The position numbers were made by a program, and so were the translations under genes. Shown here piece by piece: positions 1 to 8,952 of a stretch of 33,962 bases of DNA (position 1 is its first letter; each line of letters opens with the position of its first letter). Below the pieces are notes generated by a model, which searched no databases, had not been told where the DNA came from, and saw only the letters and a list, made by a program, of their open reading frames with translations. This stretch comes from Methylacidiphilum caldifontis (GTDB lineage: Bacteria; Verrucomicrobiota; Verrucomicrobiia; Methylacidiphilales; CAMAQI01): the NCBI GenBank assembly GCA_945860255.1, contig CAMAQI010000004.1, positions 1-33,962 on the forward strand, read 5' to 3'.

Positions 1-716
1 GACTTTCTTCGTTCCAACTCCATTCTCTTTGAAATCAAAACCGATTCTCCCTCTTGTTTCGCTAAATAACTCTCCATCGTTCTCTGAAATCCCTCTCCCC
101 CTAAAACAAATCCTCCTCTCACCTCTTCTCTAAAATTCAAGTTCTCTCGATTATTTAACTCCCATCCAATCTCTTTTTGATAACTTCTAACATCCTTCCA
201 ATACTTCCGGCGAACCAGTTCAAACCCCTTTGCATATTCACTATCTAATCCCAAATAGCCTCGATGACTGCTCCATCGATAATTCAATAACTCTTCCATT
301 CCACCCACATAATAACGCTCTTGGTTCTTCTTCTTGCGTCTCACCGGATTCATATGAATATACAAAATCAGTCTCTTCGTGTAACTCTCATCCGAGACCA
401 CCTCCGCCCGGTATCTTCCTTGGAACAAATCCCCTACACGTCCATATTTCCGATTGAATCTCACCGTATACGTTGTTCCGATCCATCTCATCATCTCTGA
501 GAGATTCGGCAAAAGCGTCTCCACCATCATATGATAATGATTTCCCATCAAGCACCACGCATGACAGATCCCCTCATACTTCTCTAACCCCTCTTCCCAT
601 ACCTTTAAAAATAGCTCCCGATCTCTGTCATCCTTAAAGATCACTTTACGCTCGTTTCCTCGCCCCATCACGTGATACATCATCCCCGTCCTTAAGACTC
701 GTCGCTTTCTTGCCAT
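1..716 (-). CDS. REP-associated (Y1/HUH, IS200-like) tyrosine transposase, truncated by window start
   Basis: Not in the ORF track because it has no stop inside the window. Minus-strand translation from ATG at 716: MARKRRVLRTGMMYHVMGRGNERKVIFKDDRDRELFLKVWEEGLEKYEGICHAWCLMGNHYHMMVETLLPNLSEMMRWIGTTYTVRFNRKYGRVGDLFQGRY... contains the HUH-like HYH motif and the GDLFQGRY/YIHMNPVR signatures of this family. Confidence 0.93.
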   Translation of the reverse strand, partial: MARKRRVLRTGMMYHVMGRGNERKVIFKDDRDRELFLKVWEEGLEKYEGICHAWCLMGNHYHMMVETLLPNLSEMMRWIGTTYTVRFNRKYGRVGDLFQGRYRAEVVSDESYTKRLILYIHMNPVRRKKKNQERYYVGGMEELLNYRWSSHRGYLGLDSEYAKGFELVRRKYWKDVRSYQKEIGWELNNRENLNFREEVRGGFVLGGEGFQRTMESYLAKQEGESVLISKRMELERRK

Positions 717-782
717 CCTCCACCTCTAAACTTTCTCCCCTCTATGTCAACATTTGTGTTAGGTGTTGGACTGACCCCAGTA

Positions 783-821
783 TATAAGCCGTTGTCAGAA
801 GCGTTGTCGCTCCTTTTTTAT
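783..821 (-). repeat. Displaced rhs-derived 39-nt fragment (copy of 2630..2668)
   Basis: tataagccgttgtcagaagcgttgtcgctccttttttat at 783-821 matches tataagccgttgccaggagcgttgtcgctccttttttat at 2630-2668 with 2 mismatches. Confidence 0.85.
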
Positions 822-871
822 ACTTAACTAATGGAACAAAGGGCAACCTGACACGGAGGCGTTTACATCAC

Positions 872-1309
872 TCAATCTTTGGGAGAAAAATTATGAATCA
901 GAGGTGCTTTCTGATATTCACTTCTGTTTCTCCAAAGAACATAAATACATAATAGACTTATCAATTGCAAAGGGAAAAAATTGATTATATTAAAAGCAAC
1001 TTTTCCTGAACGAAGCATAGGAAATATGAACAAAATATATGGACTAAAGACAGTCCATACCAGAAAAATTTGAGCACAAATCCATCCTCTCTCTTTTTGT
1101 TTCCAAAACTGGATCATAATATAAATTAAAAAAAAGAGCACAGCAAAACTACCAAACGCAGGCAACATATCAGGTCTTTGAGTAACGTCTGAATTTTTTT
1201 GAAAAGGAATAAAATAGTTCCAGAGGAGAACCAACATCCCCACATGATGCATTGAATTACATACAATCCACAAAAGAATTAAAAATTTCGTTATTTTTTT
1301 ATAACTCAT
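872..1309 (-). CDS. Small polytopic membrane protein (about 4 TM) immediately downstream of rhs; candidate immunity/accessory protein
   Basis: The ORF 872..1417 overlaps the rhs 3' end. The internal Met (MSYKKITKFLILLWIV...) at 1309 sits 5 nt after the rhs stop. Four hydrophobic segments. Confidence 0.55.
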   Translation of the reverse strand: MSYKKITKFLILLWIVCNSMHHVGMLVLLWNYFIPFQKNSDVTQRPDMLPAFGSFAVLFFLIYIMIQFWKQKERGWICAQIFLVWTVFSPYILFIFPMLRSGKVAFNIINFFPLQLISLLCIYVLWRNRSEYQKAPLIHNFSPKD

Positions 1310-1709
1310 ATATCTATCTAAATGATTGGCTGAAATTATTTCTAGCAGAATCGAACGTCCTTGAACTATAATCATACCATCTTTGAGCATTGTCATGTAA
1401 ACCTTGACCTGGATCACCTCCTAAATTATTTAAAGCTTCCCCAGCTTTTCCTGCTAAGCTTAACGGTAGACCAGCTTTTTCCATTCCAGGATGTCCAGTG
1501 TTCATTAATCCTTCTCCCATTCCAGAAAGGAGGTCTGCCCCACTAGTAAGCCCATCAACTCCATACCCCAAACCATCACTCCCTAAACCGAACCCAAGTC
1601 CCAAACCAGCGTTTGCCAAATCCCATAGCCCACTACCTAATTCACCAAACTCATTGGCTAATGACGGAATAAGTACACCAAGCATTTCTAAAAGACTTTG
1701 ATCAGATGG

Positions 1710-1736
1710 ATCATCATCGTCATCATCATCGTCATC
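1710..1736 (-). repeat. GAT/GAC trinucleotide tract encoding Asp9 just after the Rhs core
   Basis: Minus strand GAT GAC GAT GAT GAT GAC GAT GAT GAT directly after ...DPMGLC. Confidence 0.9.
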
Positions 1737-4700
1737 ACATAACCCCATAGGATCTGTATGTGTGTTCACTCGATTCCCGCAATACCGATAAATATTCACA
1801 TCCCCTGCTGAAAACCTGATGGGATCGGTTTGAAGAAAACGCCCCAATTCCTGTGAATAAACCCGATTTCGATAATCGTAGAGTCCGACCTCTTTGAGAA
1901 ACTCACGACCGGTGAACATGAAGCGGTTGCTGTACGAGCTTGTAGCACGTAGCTGTTGGCTGGTAGCTCCAGAAATTGAGGCTTTTCCAAAGATGTCGTA
2001 GGAGTACTTTTCCACGACAGTTCCCGTTGCGTTGGTGAGAAGTGTCGTCGATCCCAGCCCATCTTGATGATAGTAGACTGCGCCCGTCGTTGTCGTCTTT
2101 GCAAGGATTTCATCGATGTTCGTTCCATGAACGTATCGAGCAGATACCGAGCCTGTCGAGGTGCGCTCCTCAATCAGCGACCATCCATCGTAAATCAAGA
2201 ACGTTGGAACTCCGTTGAGGGTTCTTTTCACGACGCGGTTCTTGGAGTCATACGCAAACTCCATGGTGTTTGCTCCAACCGTGGCTTTTGTCAGACGATT
2301 TTGCGCATCATAAAAGAACAAACCACTTTGGATCGTTCCGCCATTGATGAGGTTCCCGTTGGAATCATACCCCAGATTTGTCACCGCAGAGGACGCAGAG
2401 GTCACAGAGGAATACTGGTTTAGATTGTTGGCAGAATACGTGGAGGTTTGACCGTTATCAATGACGGTGGTTCGATTACCGGTGGCATCGTAATTATAAT
2501 TCACGGACCGCGTGGGAGCGGTCCCTCCCGTGTAGGAGGCGCTAGTCACCTGATCGATGGCATCAAAACCATAGGTCTCGATCTTTGAATCTTGTGCTTT
2601 TGCAGTTCGGTTGCCCACAGCGTTCAAAGTATAAGCCGTTGCCAGGAGCGTTGTCGCTCCTTTTTTATCGGTGATGGAAGTTAAACGGCTCGCATCATCA
2701 AAGAGGTAGCTGGTCGATGTTCCATTTTCTAAGTTCTTAGTAATCCGGGCTCCATTCAAATCATAGGCATAGCTTACCATTGGTGCTCCGCCATCTTCAT
2801 AGATTGCTGAGATTTGGTTGCGGTTCGTGTAGTCATAGCTGATCACATTTCCACCGGGATAGATCACCGAGGCTCGATTACCATCGACAGTATAGGAGTA
2901 GGTCAGTGTTCGTGTTTGACCTGAAACTGTGGTGCTTTCGCTCAGAAGTTCATTAGCAACGTTATAGGAGTAGGATATTGCCGAAACCCCGTTGTTGCTA
3001 GTGAGCAATCGACCGAGATTATCGAAAGTTCTCGATACATCAGGAGTGCTATCAGACCAATCGCTAAGGGTTTCCCGATTGCGATTATCAAAGGTCGAGG
3101 TTTTCACTTGCCCTGCTCTCGTGGTATAGGTCACGAGATTGGAGACTGCATCATACCCATATTGTTCTTTTGAATAATCAGGATAAATCATCGAAGTCTT
3201 ACGATTGAGCAGATCAAAGGTGTTTTGATAGGCATTATTTTTCGCATCGACCATTTTCACCATGTTCCCCGCAAAATCGTAAAAGAAAGTCGTGGTTTGA
3301 TTCTTCGCATCGGTCGAAGTCAAGAGTCGATTCATTGAATCATAGGTATTGGTTGTGACTCGATTCAATGCATCTTTTGATGTGAGAACATTTCCCTCAA
3401 AATCATAGGTCCATGAAGTGAGATTTCCGAGCGGATCTTTTTCGGTAAGCTTACGATTTCGGCTGTCATAAGTCATCGTCGTGATTTTCCCACGCGGATC
3501 TTTTGAGGTGAGAAGGTTATTCACCTTGTCGTACGTGTAGGTCGTCACCGCAGCGTCAGAGGTTCCAAATCCGACCGTTTGGGTCAGCAAATTCCATTCT
3601 TTATCATAGGTGAAAACGGTTTTCTTTCCGCTGGGAAGCGTGATGGAAAGGGGTTGATCGTGATAGGTGTCAACAAGGTAAGTCGTCACGGTCGAACGAT
3701 TGAGTTCATCCGTGACTTTCGTGACTCGGTTAAAAACATCATATTCATATTGACTGATATTTCCGAGTTCGTTGGTGATGCTTAAAACTCGACCATATTT
3801 GTTATAGGTATAACTTTTAAATGAACCGTCGGGATTTGTGGTCTTCAAGATCAATCCTCGTTCGTTGTAAACGTAGCTCGTCACATTGTTGCGGGCATCG
3901 GTGATGCTGGCTAAACGATCATTGAGATCATAGCCAAACTTCGTGATGTTCCCCAAGGCATCGGTGCTTTGAGTGAGAAGTCCCCGGGCATCGAAGGCAA
4001 AGTTTTGAACTCCTGCGTTGCGTTGACGTTTTTGAGTGACTTGCGAGAAGGAATTGTAATCAAAGGTCTCGTAGGAGGCATCAGGATAATCGATTCGGGT
4101 GATTCGATTCTGAGCATCACGAGTGTAGCTGGTGACACGTCCCAAACGATCGGTGTAGGTTAAGATCGAATCCAAGGAGTTTCGAGTCCAGGATTCAAAA
4201 CTGCCGTCAGGATAGGCAATTTTTTGCTTATTTCCTGCAATTGTCCACACATAGGAGGTGACTCTTGCAAGGGCATCGGTTTCCGTGGCAATAAACCCGT
4301 CTGAACCGAAGGTATAACTTGTTTTATTTCCGTTTAAATCAAACCGTCCCGTCATCGCAATCGTGGTGCGGCCCGTTGGATAATTCATCTCCTGAACTTC
4401 CACACCTCCGTTGGCATACGTAACGCTCGGTTTATGAAGATTATTTCCAAAAACACCGATCGAGAGGATCTTATTGCCTGTCTCCAAATTTACTTGTGAA
4501 TCAACCATTCCTAAGACGGCAGACGTTAAATTACTTTGATAAACGGTTTTATAGCGATTTTGTCTCAATCCATAACGAGCATCATCCCATTCAACGACCA
4601 GTGGACGTTGACCAGAAAATGCTTGACCATACTTATACGTGGTGGTCGTTCCATCTCCATAGCTTACAGAGGTCATCGTTGGAAAAATATAAGGAACTGT

Positions 4701-4814
4701 TGTATCGTTAAAATTCGTATAGTTATAAGTCAACGATCTTCCATCGCTGGTCTCAACCTTTGAAATCGCACTAATAGAAAGAGGGGCCTGATTAGCTGCT
4801 TGAAGTCGAGGAGC

Positions 4815-5141
4815 ATTGGTTGCCCAAGTAGTCGGCTTTTGAAGAGCCTCTTTACCAACAACACTTAAAAACCGTACTTTACCGATTTTTTTGGCTGTTC
4901 CTAAATCGAATCCAACAAAGGAACCGGATTTTGTTGAGGAGACAAAACCAGTTGTTGGATCTCCATCAAATGCCTTGCTCGCCTCTGCGAGTGCGTCAGG
5001 AGAAATGACTGTTCCTGATAGTTTGTTTCCAAGATCATCATAAAATTCAACCTCAGCGATGTTTCCAAAAGAGCCATCGGCCTGTAAAAGCCGTACATAT
5101 CGATACGCCGTCGTGGAGGTTGAAAGAATTTCAACCCAAGC
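4815..5141 (-). other. Discoidin/F5-8-type-C-like (galactose-binding-like) insert within the Rhs protein
   Basis: Encodes AWVEILSTSTTAYRYVRLLQADGSFGNIAEVEFYDDLGNKLSGT...ASKAFDGDPTTGFVSSTKSGSFVGFDLGTAKKIGKVRFLS, resembling discoidin-like folds (RYVRL, EVEFYD, AFDGDPTT, VGFDLG). Confidence 0.65.
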
Positions 5142-5697
5142 TCCCGTGGTAGGAAGCGTAGTGGATGTTCCAAATGATCCAAAATCAACCCTGTTTCCTG
5201 AAAGGGTAGAATAAGTGACTTTAAAAAATCGTCCCGCCGGTTCAATCACTTTAGTGACTTGTCGTGAGGAGTTATATTCAACGGTGTAATTATTTCCTGC
5301 CGAATCGGTGATCCTCGTCATTAAGTAATAAGGGGTTGTTCCTGAAAGAAATTGTTTGAAAAGATAACGACTGGCATCCGCTCTTTGGAGAATAAAATCA
5401 GTTCCTGAAGGAAGGAGCCGATCGGTGACCGTTCCATTCGCCGCCCATTCTGTAGGAGAAATTTTAGAGAAAGAATAAATGGCACCGTCAGGGTAAACCA
5501 CCGACATTTGCTCTCTTCCCAATGAATCGTTGGCGGCTTTGAAAAATTCCCACTGAAAGCCATGCCTCCAATAATGCCCCATTCCAAAGAGACTTGATCC
5601 GGGAGTCGATCTCGAATTACTATGACGAGTCCAGTTCATCTGCAGATTTCCCACTGAACCCCAAAGCGGTAATTCTTCGATCTCTCGAAATTCATTT

Positions 5698-5703
5698 CCT
5701 GAA
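5698..5703. repeat. Target-site duplication CCTGAA (left copy)
   Basis: Identical to 8953-8958 and adjacent to the TGT terminus. Confidence 0.88.
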
Positions 5704-5819
5704 TGTTATTTCCCACGAATAGATCGTAAGAACGCTTTGATTTGGAACGTATCTGGGATGGAGTGTGAGGAGAAAGAGGTGGCGTTAATTTGGTAAAGGA
5801 TTGATTAAGGGATGGATTC

Positions 5820-5889
5820 CCCTGCTCCGTGAGGAGCTGGAAGGAGCGAAGGCTTTGCGAAGCGACTGGAAGCGACGAGCGGAGCAGGG
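5820..5889. repeat. GC-rich structured region with terminal inverted repeat ccctgctccg/cggagcaggg
   Basis: ccctgctccg (5820-5829) pairs with cggagcaggg (5880-5889). A nested gctcc-gtga-ggagc hairpin lies inside. Confidence 0.6.
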
Positions 5890-5967
5890 ACGGCGGACGC
5901 CCTCCCCGCTTTTGGTTTTTGGGGTTTTAGGTGGTGATTTTTTTATTTTCCCCTCCACAAGGGCGGG

Positions 5968-6525
5968 ATGTTCGAGATTAAATGGTATGTGGAAGATGAA
6001 AGCGCTTATGACTCTTACTCCCGGGATTTGAAGCACATCGGATGTCCGTTTTGTCGGGGGATCGGGAATTTGAATCGGCATGGGGTTTTAAAAGGCTTTG
6101 GGGATGAGCAAAAACGCCAAGAAGAAGTGGTCCGGGGTTTTCGGGTCTTTTGCTCGAATCGGGGAAACCGACAAGGCTGCGGCAAGACCCACAGCGTACT
6201 GTTGGCGAAATATCTTTATCGTCACTCTGTCCAGACCCGGGAAGTGGGTTTGTTTTTCAAGGGATTGCTTGAAGGAAAATCGCTCGAGCGATCATGGTAC
6301 GACTCGGTGCGCTTTTTTTGCGTGGAGACGGGACGGGCGATCTGGAGGAAATTTTCAAGAACTCATCTAACAATCCGCTCACGGCTTTTTAAAAAGCAAA
6401 ATATCTCCTCTCAGAAAGAACCTCGGCTTGTGACTTGGGAGGGAATACAGTCGCTTTTTAAATCAAACGATCCAGTGCGGGACTATCAGCTTTATTTTCA
6501 GCGGGCTTTTTTCTCCTCAGGTTAG
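5968..6525 (+). CDS. Transposon-associated zinc-ribbon protein (DUF6431-like)
   Basis: 185 aa with CPFC...GNLNRHG...FCSNRGNRQGCGKTHSVLLAKYLYRHS: paired Cys motifs followed by a C-terminal helical region. First gene in the element, upstream of the DDE transposase. Confidence 0.6.
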   Translation: MFEIKWYVEDESAYDSYSRDLKHIGCPFCRGIGNLNRHGVLKGFGDEQKRQEEVVRGFRVFCSNRGNRQGCGKTHSVLLAKYLYRHSVQTREVGLFFKGLLEGKSLERSWYDSVRFFCVETGRAIWRKFSRTHLTIRSRLFKKQNISSQKEPRLVTWEGIQSLFKSNDPVRDYQLYFQRAFFSSG

Positions 6526-6571
6526 GATTTGGGATCGTAGCAATCCGCCCCCTTTGGAGTGGAATCTTGCG

Positions 6572-6607
6572 ACCACAGTTGCTTGTGGTTCCCGTCGGTT
6601 TTTTCTT
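6572..6607 (+). terminator. Hairpin plus T-rich run between the Zn-ribbon gene and the transposase (attenuator/terminator candidate)
   Basis: ACCACA-gttgct-TGTGGT followed by cccgtcggttttttcttttttg. Confidence 0.35.
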
Positions 6608-6627
6608 TTTTGTAAGTTGCCGATCTT

Positions 6628-7866
6628 ATGAAAAACCCAACCCCTTATTTAAAGATGCGGGTGTTGGGAGCGGTGGAAACCTCTCCCGGAAACACTCGAA
6701 GAGCCCGAATTGAATATGTCTCCAAACTCCCCTTCACCGATGAAGAGGGAAACGTCCGCTATTTTACCTGGCGAACGATTCAGACCTGGTGGAGTCGTTA
6801 TCAAAAGGATGGAATCACCGTGATGCAAAACAAGCGTCGTTCGGATCAAGGCACCTTTCGCAAGGTGACTCCTGAAACCGTGACCGAAGCGGTGCAGCAG
6901 GTGTTGCCTTCGCTGCATTCCAAAAGCTACACGATTGCCTCCATCTATCGGCTTTGTATCGAGCGAGGGCTTTTGCGAAGAGAGCTCATCGCTCCGAACA
7001 CTTTTCGGCGGATGGTCTATGAATTTGAGATGCTCAAAATGGAAAGTGAGCATAAGAGACGGGTGGCTTTTGCCAAGGAGCACGCCAATCAGATGTGGCA
7101 AGGGGATACGATGTTTGGTCCCTATATCGATACCGATTCGGGAAAAGTTCAGGCGAAGTTAATCGCCTTTATCGATGATGCCTCCCGTGTGGTTGCGCAT
7201 GGTGAATTTTTTCTCTCGGACAATGTCGATTCATTAATTACCTCGTTTCGAACGGCTCTCTATAAGCGGGGAGTTCCTGAAATGCTCTATTTGGATAATG
7301 GAGCAAATTACTCCTCGGCTGAAATCCATCTGGTTTGCGACAGGCTCGGTTGCCTCCTTTGTCACACCCCGGTACGGGATGGAGCGGCCAAAGGTAAAAT
7401 CGAGCGATTTTTTCGTACGGTTCGCGACCGGTTTTTATGCAAGGTTTTAGATCTTTCCTCGCTTGAAAATCTAAATCGTCAATTTATCCAGTGGTTGGAA
7501 GAGGAATACAACTCCGTTGCTCATGGCTCTCTGGGCATGAAACCGATCGACCGCTTTGGCTTGGATTTGAGGAGGATCAAATTCCTTCCACCGTCTGAAT
7601 TAAACGATGAGTTCTTTTTTATGGAGGAAAAACGCTGGGTCAAAGTCGACAACACCTTTTCCTTAAAAAACATCCGATTTGAAGCTCCCGTCGATTTACG
7701 TGAAAAACAAATCGAGGTTCGTTTTGAGCGGGGCAAAATAGGACGCGCTGTCGTCTATTACAAAAAAGAGCGGATGGGAGAGGCTCGACCGGTCGATTTG
7801 ATCGCAAACGATCGCTCTCCTCGCCTCAAAAACAATGAAAACAACAACTCCGGAGAAAATGTATGA
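6628..7866 (+). CDS. DDE-type integrase/transposase (rve catalytic core)
   Basis: 412 aa with catalytic triad WQGDTMFG (D), LYLDNGANY (D) and KGKIERFF (E), spacing D-35-E. N-terminal HTH-like region. Confidence 0.9.
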   Translation: MKNPTPYLKMRVLGAVETSPGNTRRARIEYVSKLPFTDEEGNVRYFTWRTIQTWWSRYQKDGITVMQNKRRSDQGTFRKVTPETVTEAVQQVLPSLHSKSYTIASIYRLCIERGLLRRELIAPNTFRRMVYEFEMLKMESEHKRRVAFAKEHANQMWQGDTMFGPYIDTDSGKVQAKLIAFIDDASRVVAHGEFFLSDNVDSLITSFRTALYKRGVPEMLYLDNGANYSSAEIHLVCDRLGCLLCHTPVRDGAAKGKIERFFRTVRDRFLCKVLDLSSLENLNRQFIQWLEEEYNSVAHGSLGMKPIDRFGLDLRRIKFLPPSELNDEFFFMEEKRWVKVDNTFSLKNIRFEAPVDLREKQIEVRFERGKIGRAVVYYKKERMGEARPVDLIANDRSPRLKNNENNNSGENV

Positions 7867-8699
7867 TCCGATCTTACTTTGGCATCACTTCCAATCCCTT
7901 TGAAAAGCCCCGTCAACTCTTGGAGCATCAACAGCCGATCTTCGACACGTTGAAAGTCCATTGCCAGCAGGGAGGTTTTTGTCTGATCCTCGGACAACCC
8001 GGCATCGGTAAATCGATCTTGAAAAACCAACTTCAAAATCACGATCCCAAACGGCTTGTCACTCCGACCATTGGTCGGACGTTACACACCTACACCAATA
8101 TCCTTCGTATCCTTTGTCAGTCCTTCGGAATCGAGGATAGCGGCAACGACTTCACTTCAGAAAAAAGGCTCTTGGAGAAAGCCCTCGTCCTGAATCAAGA
8201 CGGCAAGATGCTCGCTCCGATCATTGACGACGCCCATCTGTTGGAGATCCAGGGGTTGAGGAAGTTAAGGCTCCTCTTCGAAGACTTCCCGAAGAATCAT
8301 AATTTGATTTTAATCGGGCAACCCAGTCTAATGACCAATTTGCATTTGACAGTAAATGAGGACATCAAATCCCGGATCACCTTTTCGGTCGTCATTCCGC
8401 GTTTGAACCCCGATCAGATCGAGTCGTTCCTCCTAGGTGAACTTGACTCAGTTGGCCTGCCGCATTCGACGTTTTCGGATGATGCGTTGGGACTCCTGAT
8501 TCGCTCTTCCGATGGTGTCCTACGTCGGGCTCGAAATCTGGCCCTCTCCTGTTTTATCGAAGCCGTCCGAGATCAGACAAAATCGATCGATTTAAAACAG
8601 GTGAATAAAGTTTTGATGCAGCCCCACTGGAGAGCCGATTCCGATCTGCTCTCCTCCCATCCAAACGTCACGCCGAATCATAAAAATAAGATAGGATAA
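7863..8699 (+). CDS. AAA ATPase, ExeA/TniB-like transposition protein
   Basis: 278 aa, MIRSYFGITSNPFEKP..., Walker A GQPGIGKS, Walker B LAPIIDDAH. Overlaps the transposase stop by ATGA. Confidence 0.88.
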   Translation: MIRSYFGITSNPFEKPRQLLEHQQPIFDTLKVHCQQGGFCLILGQPGIGKSILKNQLQNHDPKRLVTPTIGRTLHTYTNILRILCQSFGIEDSGNDFTSEKRLLEKALVLNQDGKMLAPIIDDAHLLEIQGLRKLRLLFEDFPKNHNLILIGQPSLMTNLHLTVNEDIKSRITFSVVIPRLNPDQIESFLLGELDSVGLPHSTFSDDALGLLIRSSDGVLRRARNLALSCFIEAVRDQTKSIDLKQVNKVLMQPHWRADSDLLSSHPNVTPNHKNKIG

Positions 8700-8705
8700 A
8701 TAAAA

Positions 8706-8752
8706 AACGCCTTGGATCCGGTACCGCACGTGCGGGACGGAACCAAGGCGTT
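8706..8752. terminator. Strong hairpin, probable bidirectional intrinsic terminator after the ATPase gene
   Basis: aacgccttggatccg-gta-ccgcacgtgcgg-ga-cggaaccaaggcgtt: ~15-bp outer stem with one A/A mismatch, an inner 12-nt perfect palindrome, then ttcaatttttt. Confidence 0.75.
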
Positions 8753-8840
8753 CAATTTTTTACGATCAGAAAGTTGAAAAAAAGACCGATTAAAACTTCA
8801 ACTACTCATAGGCAAAAATACCAACCGGATCATAATCCTT

Positions 8841-8931
8841 AAAAACTGTACGACACGGTTGGGAAAAACTTACCGTCTCAAATATGGAAACACTCAAAAA
8901 CGCTACGATCTAAATTTTGAAAAACGCTACT
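8841..8931. repeat. Four sub-terminal direct repeats AAAAAC(N)1-2TAC at the transposon right end (putative transposase binding sites)
   Basis: aaaaactgtacg at 8841, aaaaacttaccg at 8864, aaaaacgctacg at 8896, aaaaacgctact at 8920; spacing 23, 32 and 24 nt. Confidence 0.7.
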
Positions 8932-8952
8932 ATGCTAAATAAATTTTTCACA

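Larger units (their letters stand above)
1314..5703 (-). pseudogene. 3' fragment of an Rhs/YD-repeat protein gene interrupted by a transposon
   Basis: Many YD repeats (YDxxNR, GYDLNDRL, YTYDKVNNLL) and the Rhs core end RFLQTDPIRFSAGDVNIYRYCGNRVNTHTDPMGL. The annotated start (GTG at 5654) lacks a signal peptide. The frame stays open upstream (HSGNEFREIEELPLWGS) up to the transposon boundary at 5703/5704. Confidence 0.9.
5704..8952 (+). mobile_element. 3249-bp three-gene DDE transposon (Zn-ribbon protein + DDE transposase + AAA ATPase) inserted in rhs
   Basis: Left end TGTTATTTCCCACG... at 5704, right end ...TTTTTCACA at 8952. Flanked by CCTGAA at 5698-5703 and 8953-8958. Removing the element plus one repeat copy rejoins the rhs frame exactly (194 + 4390 = 4584 nt = 1528 codons). 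Confidence 0.93.

Noticed and set aside
2064-2423. 119-aa plus-strand ORF opposite rhs (and similar plus-strand ORFs opposite rhs and jetABC, e.g. 15744..16127, 16429..16896)
   Set aside because: Antisense shadow ORFs of strongly supported genes, with no recognisable domains.
5968-6525. Zinc-ribbon protein as a TniQ/TnsD homolog
   Set aside because: Too short, and it lacks the TniQ N-terminal motif and the multiple CPxC/CxxH fingers. It looks like a different family.
8841-8931. Short CRISPR array at the repeats near 8.84-8.93 kb
   Set aside because: Repeats are only ~12 nt, degenerate and irregularly spaced, and sit at a transposon end. They fit transposase binding sites.
5704-8952. CRISPR-associated or RNA-guided transposon
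   Set aside because: No cas genes, no CRISPR array and no TniQ. Only short sub-terminal repeats are present.
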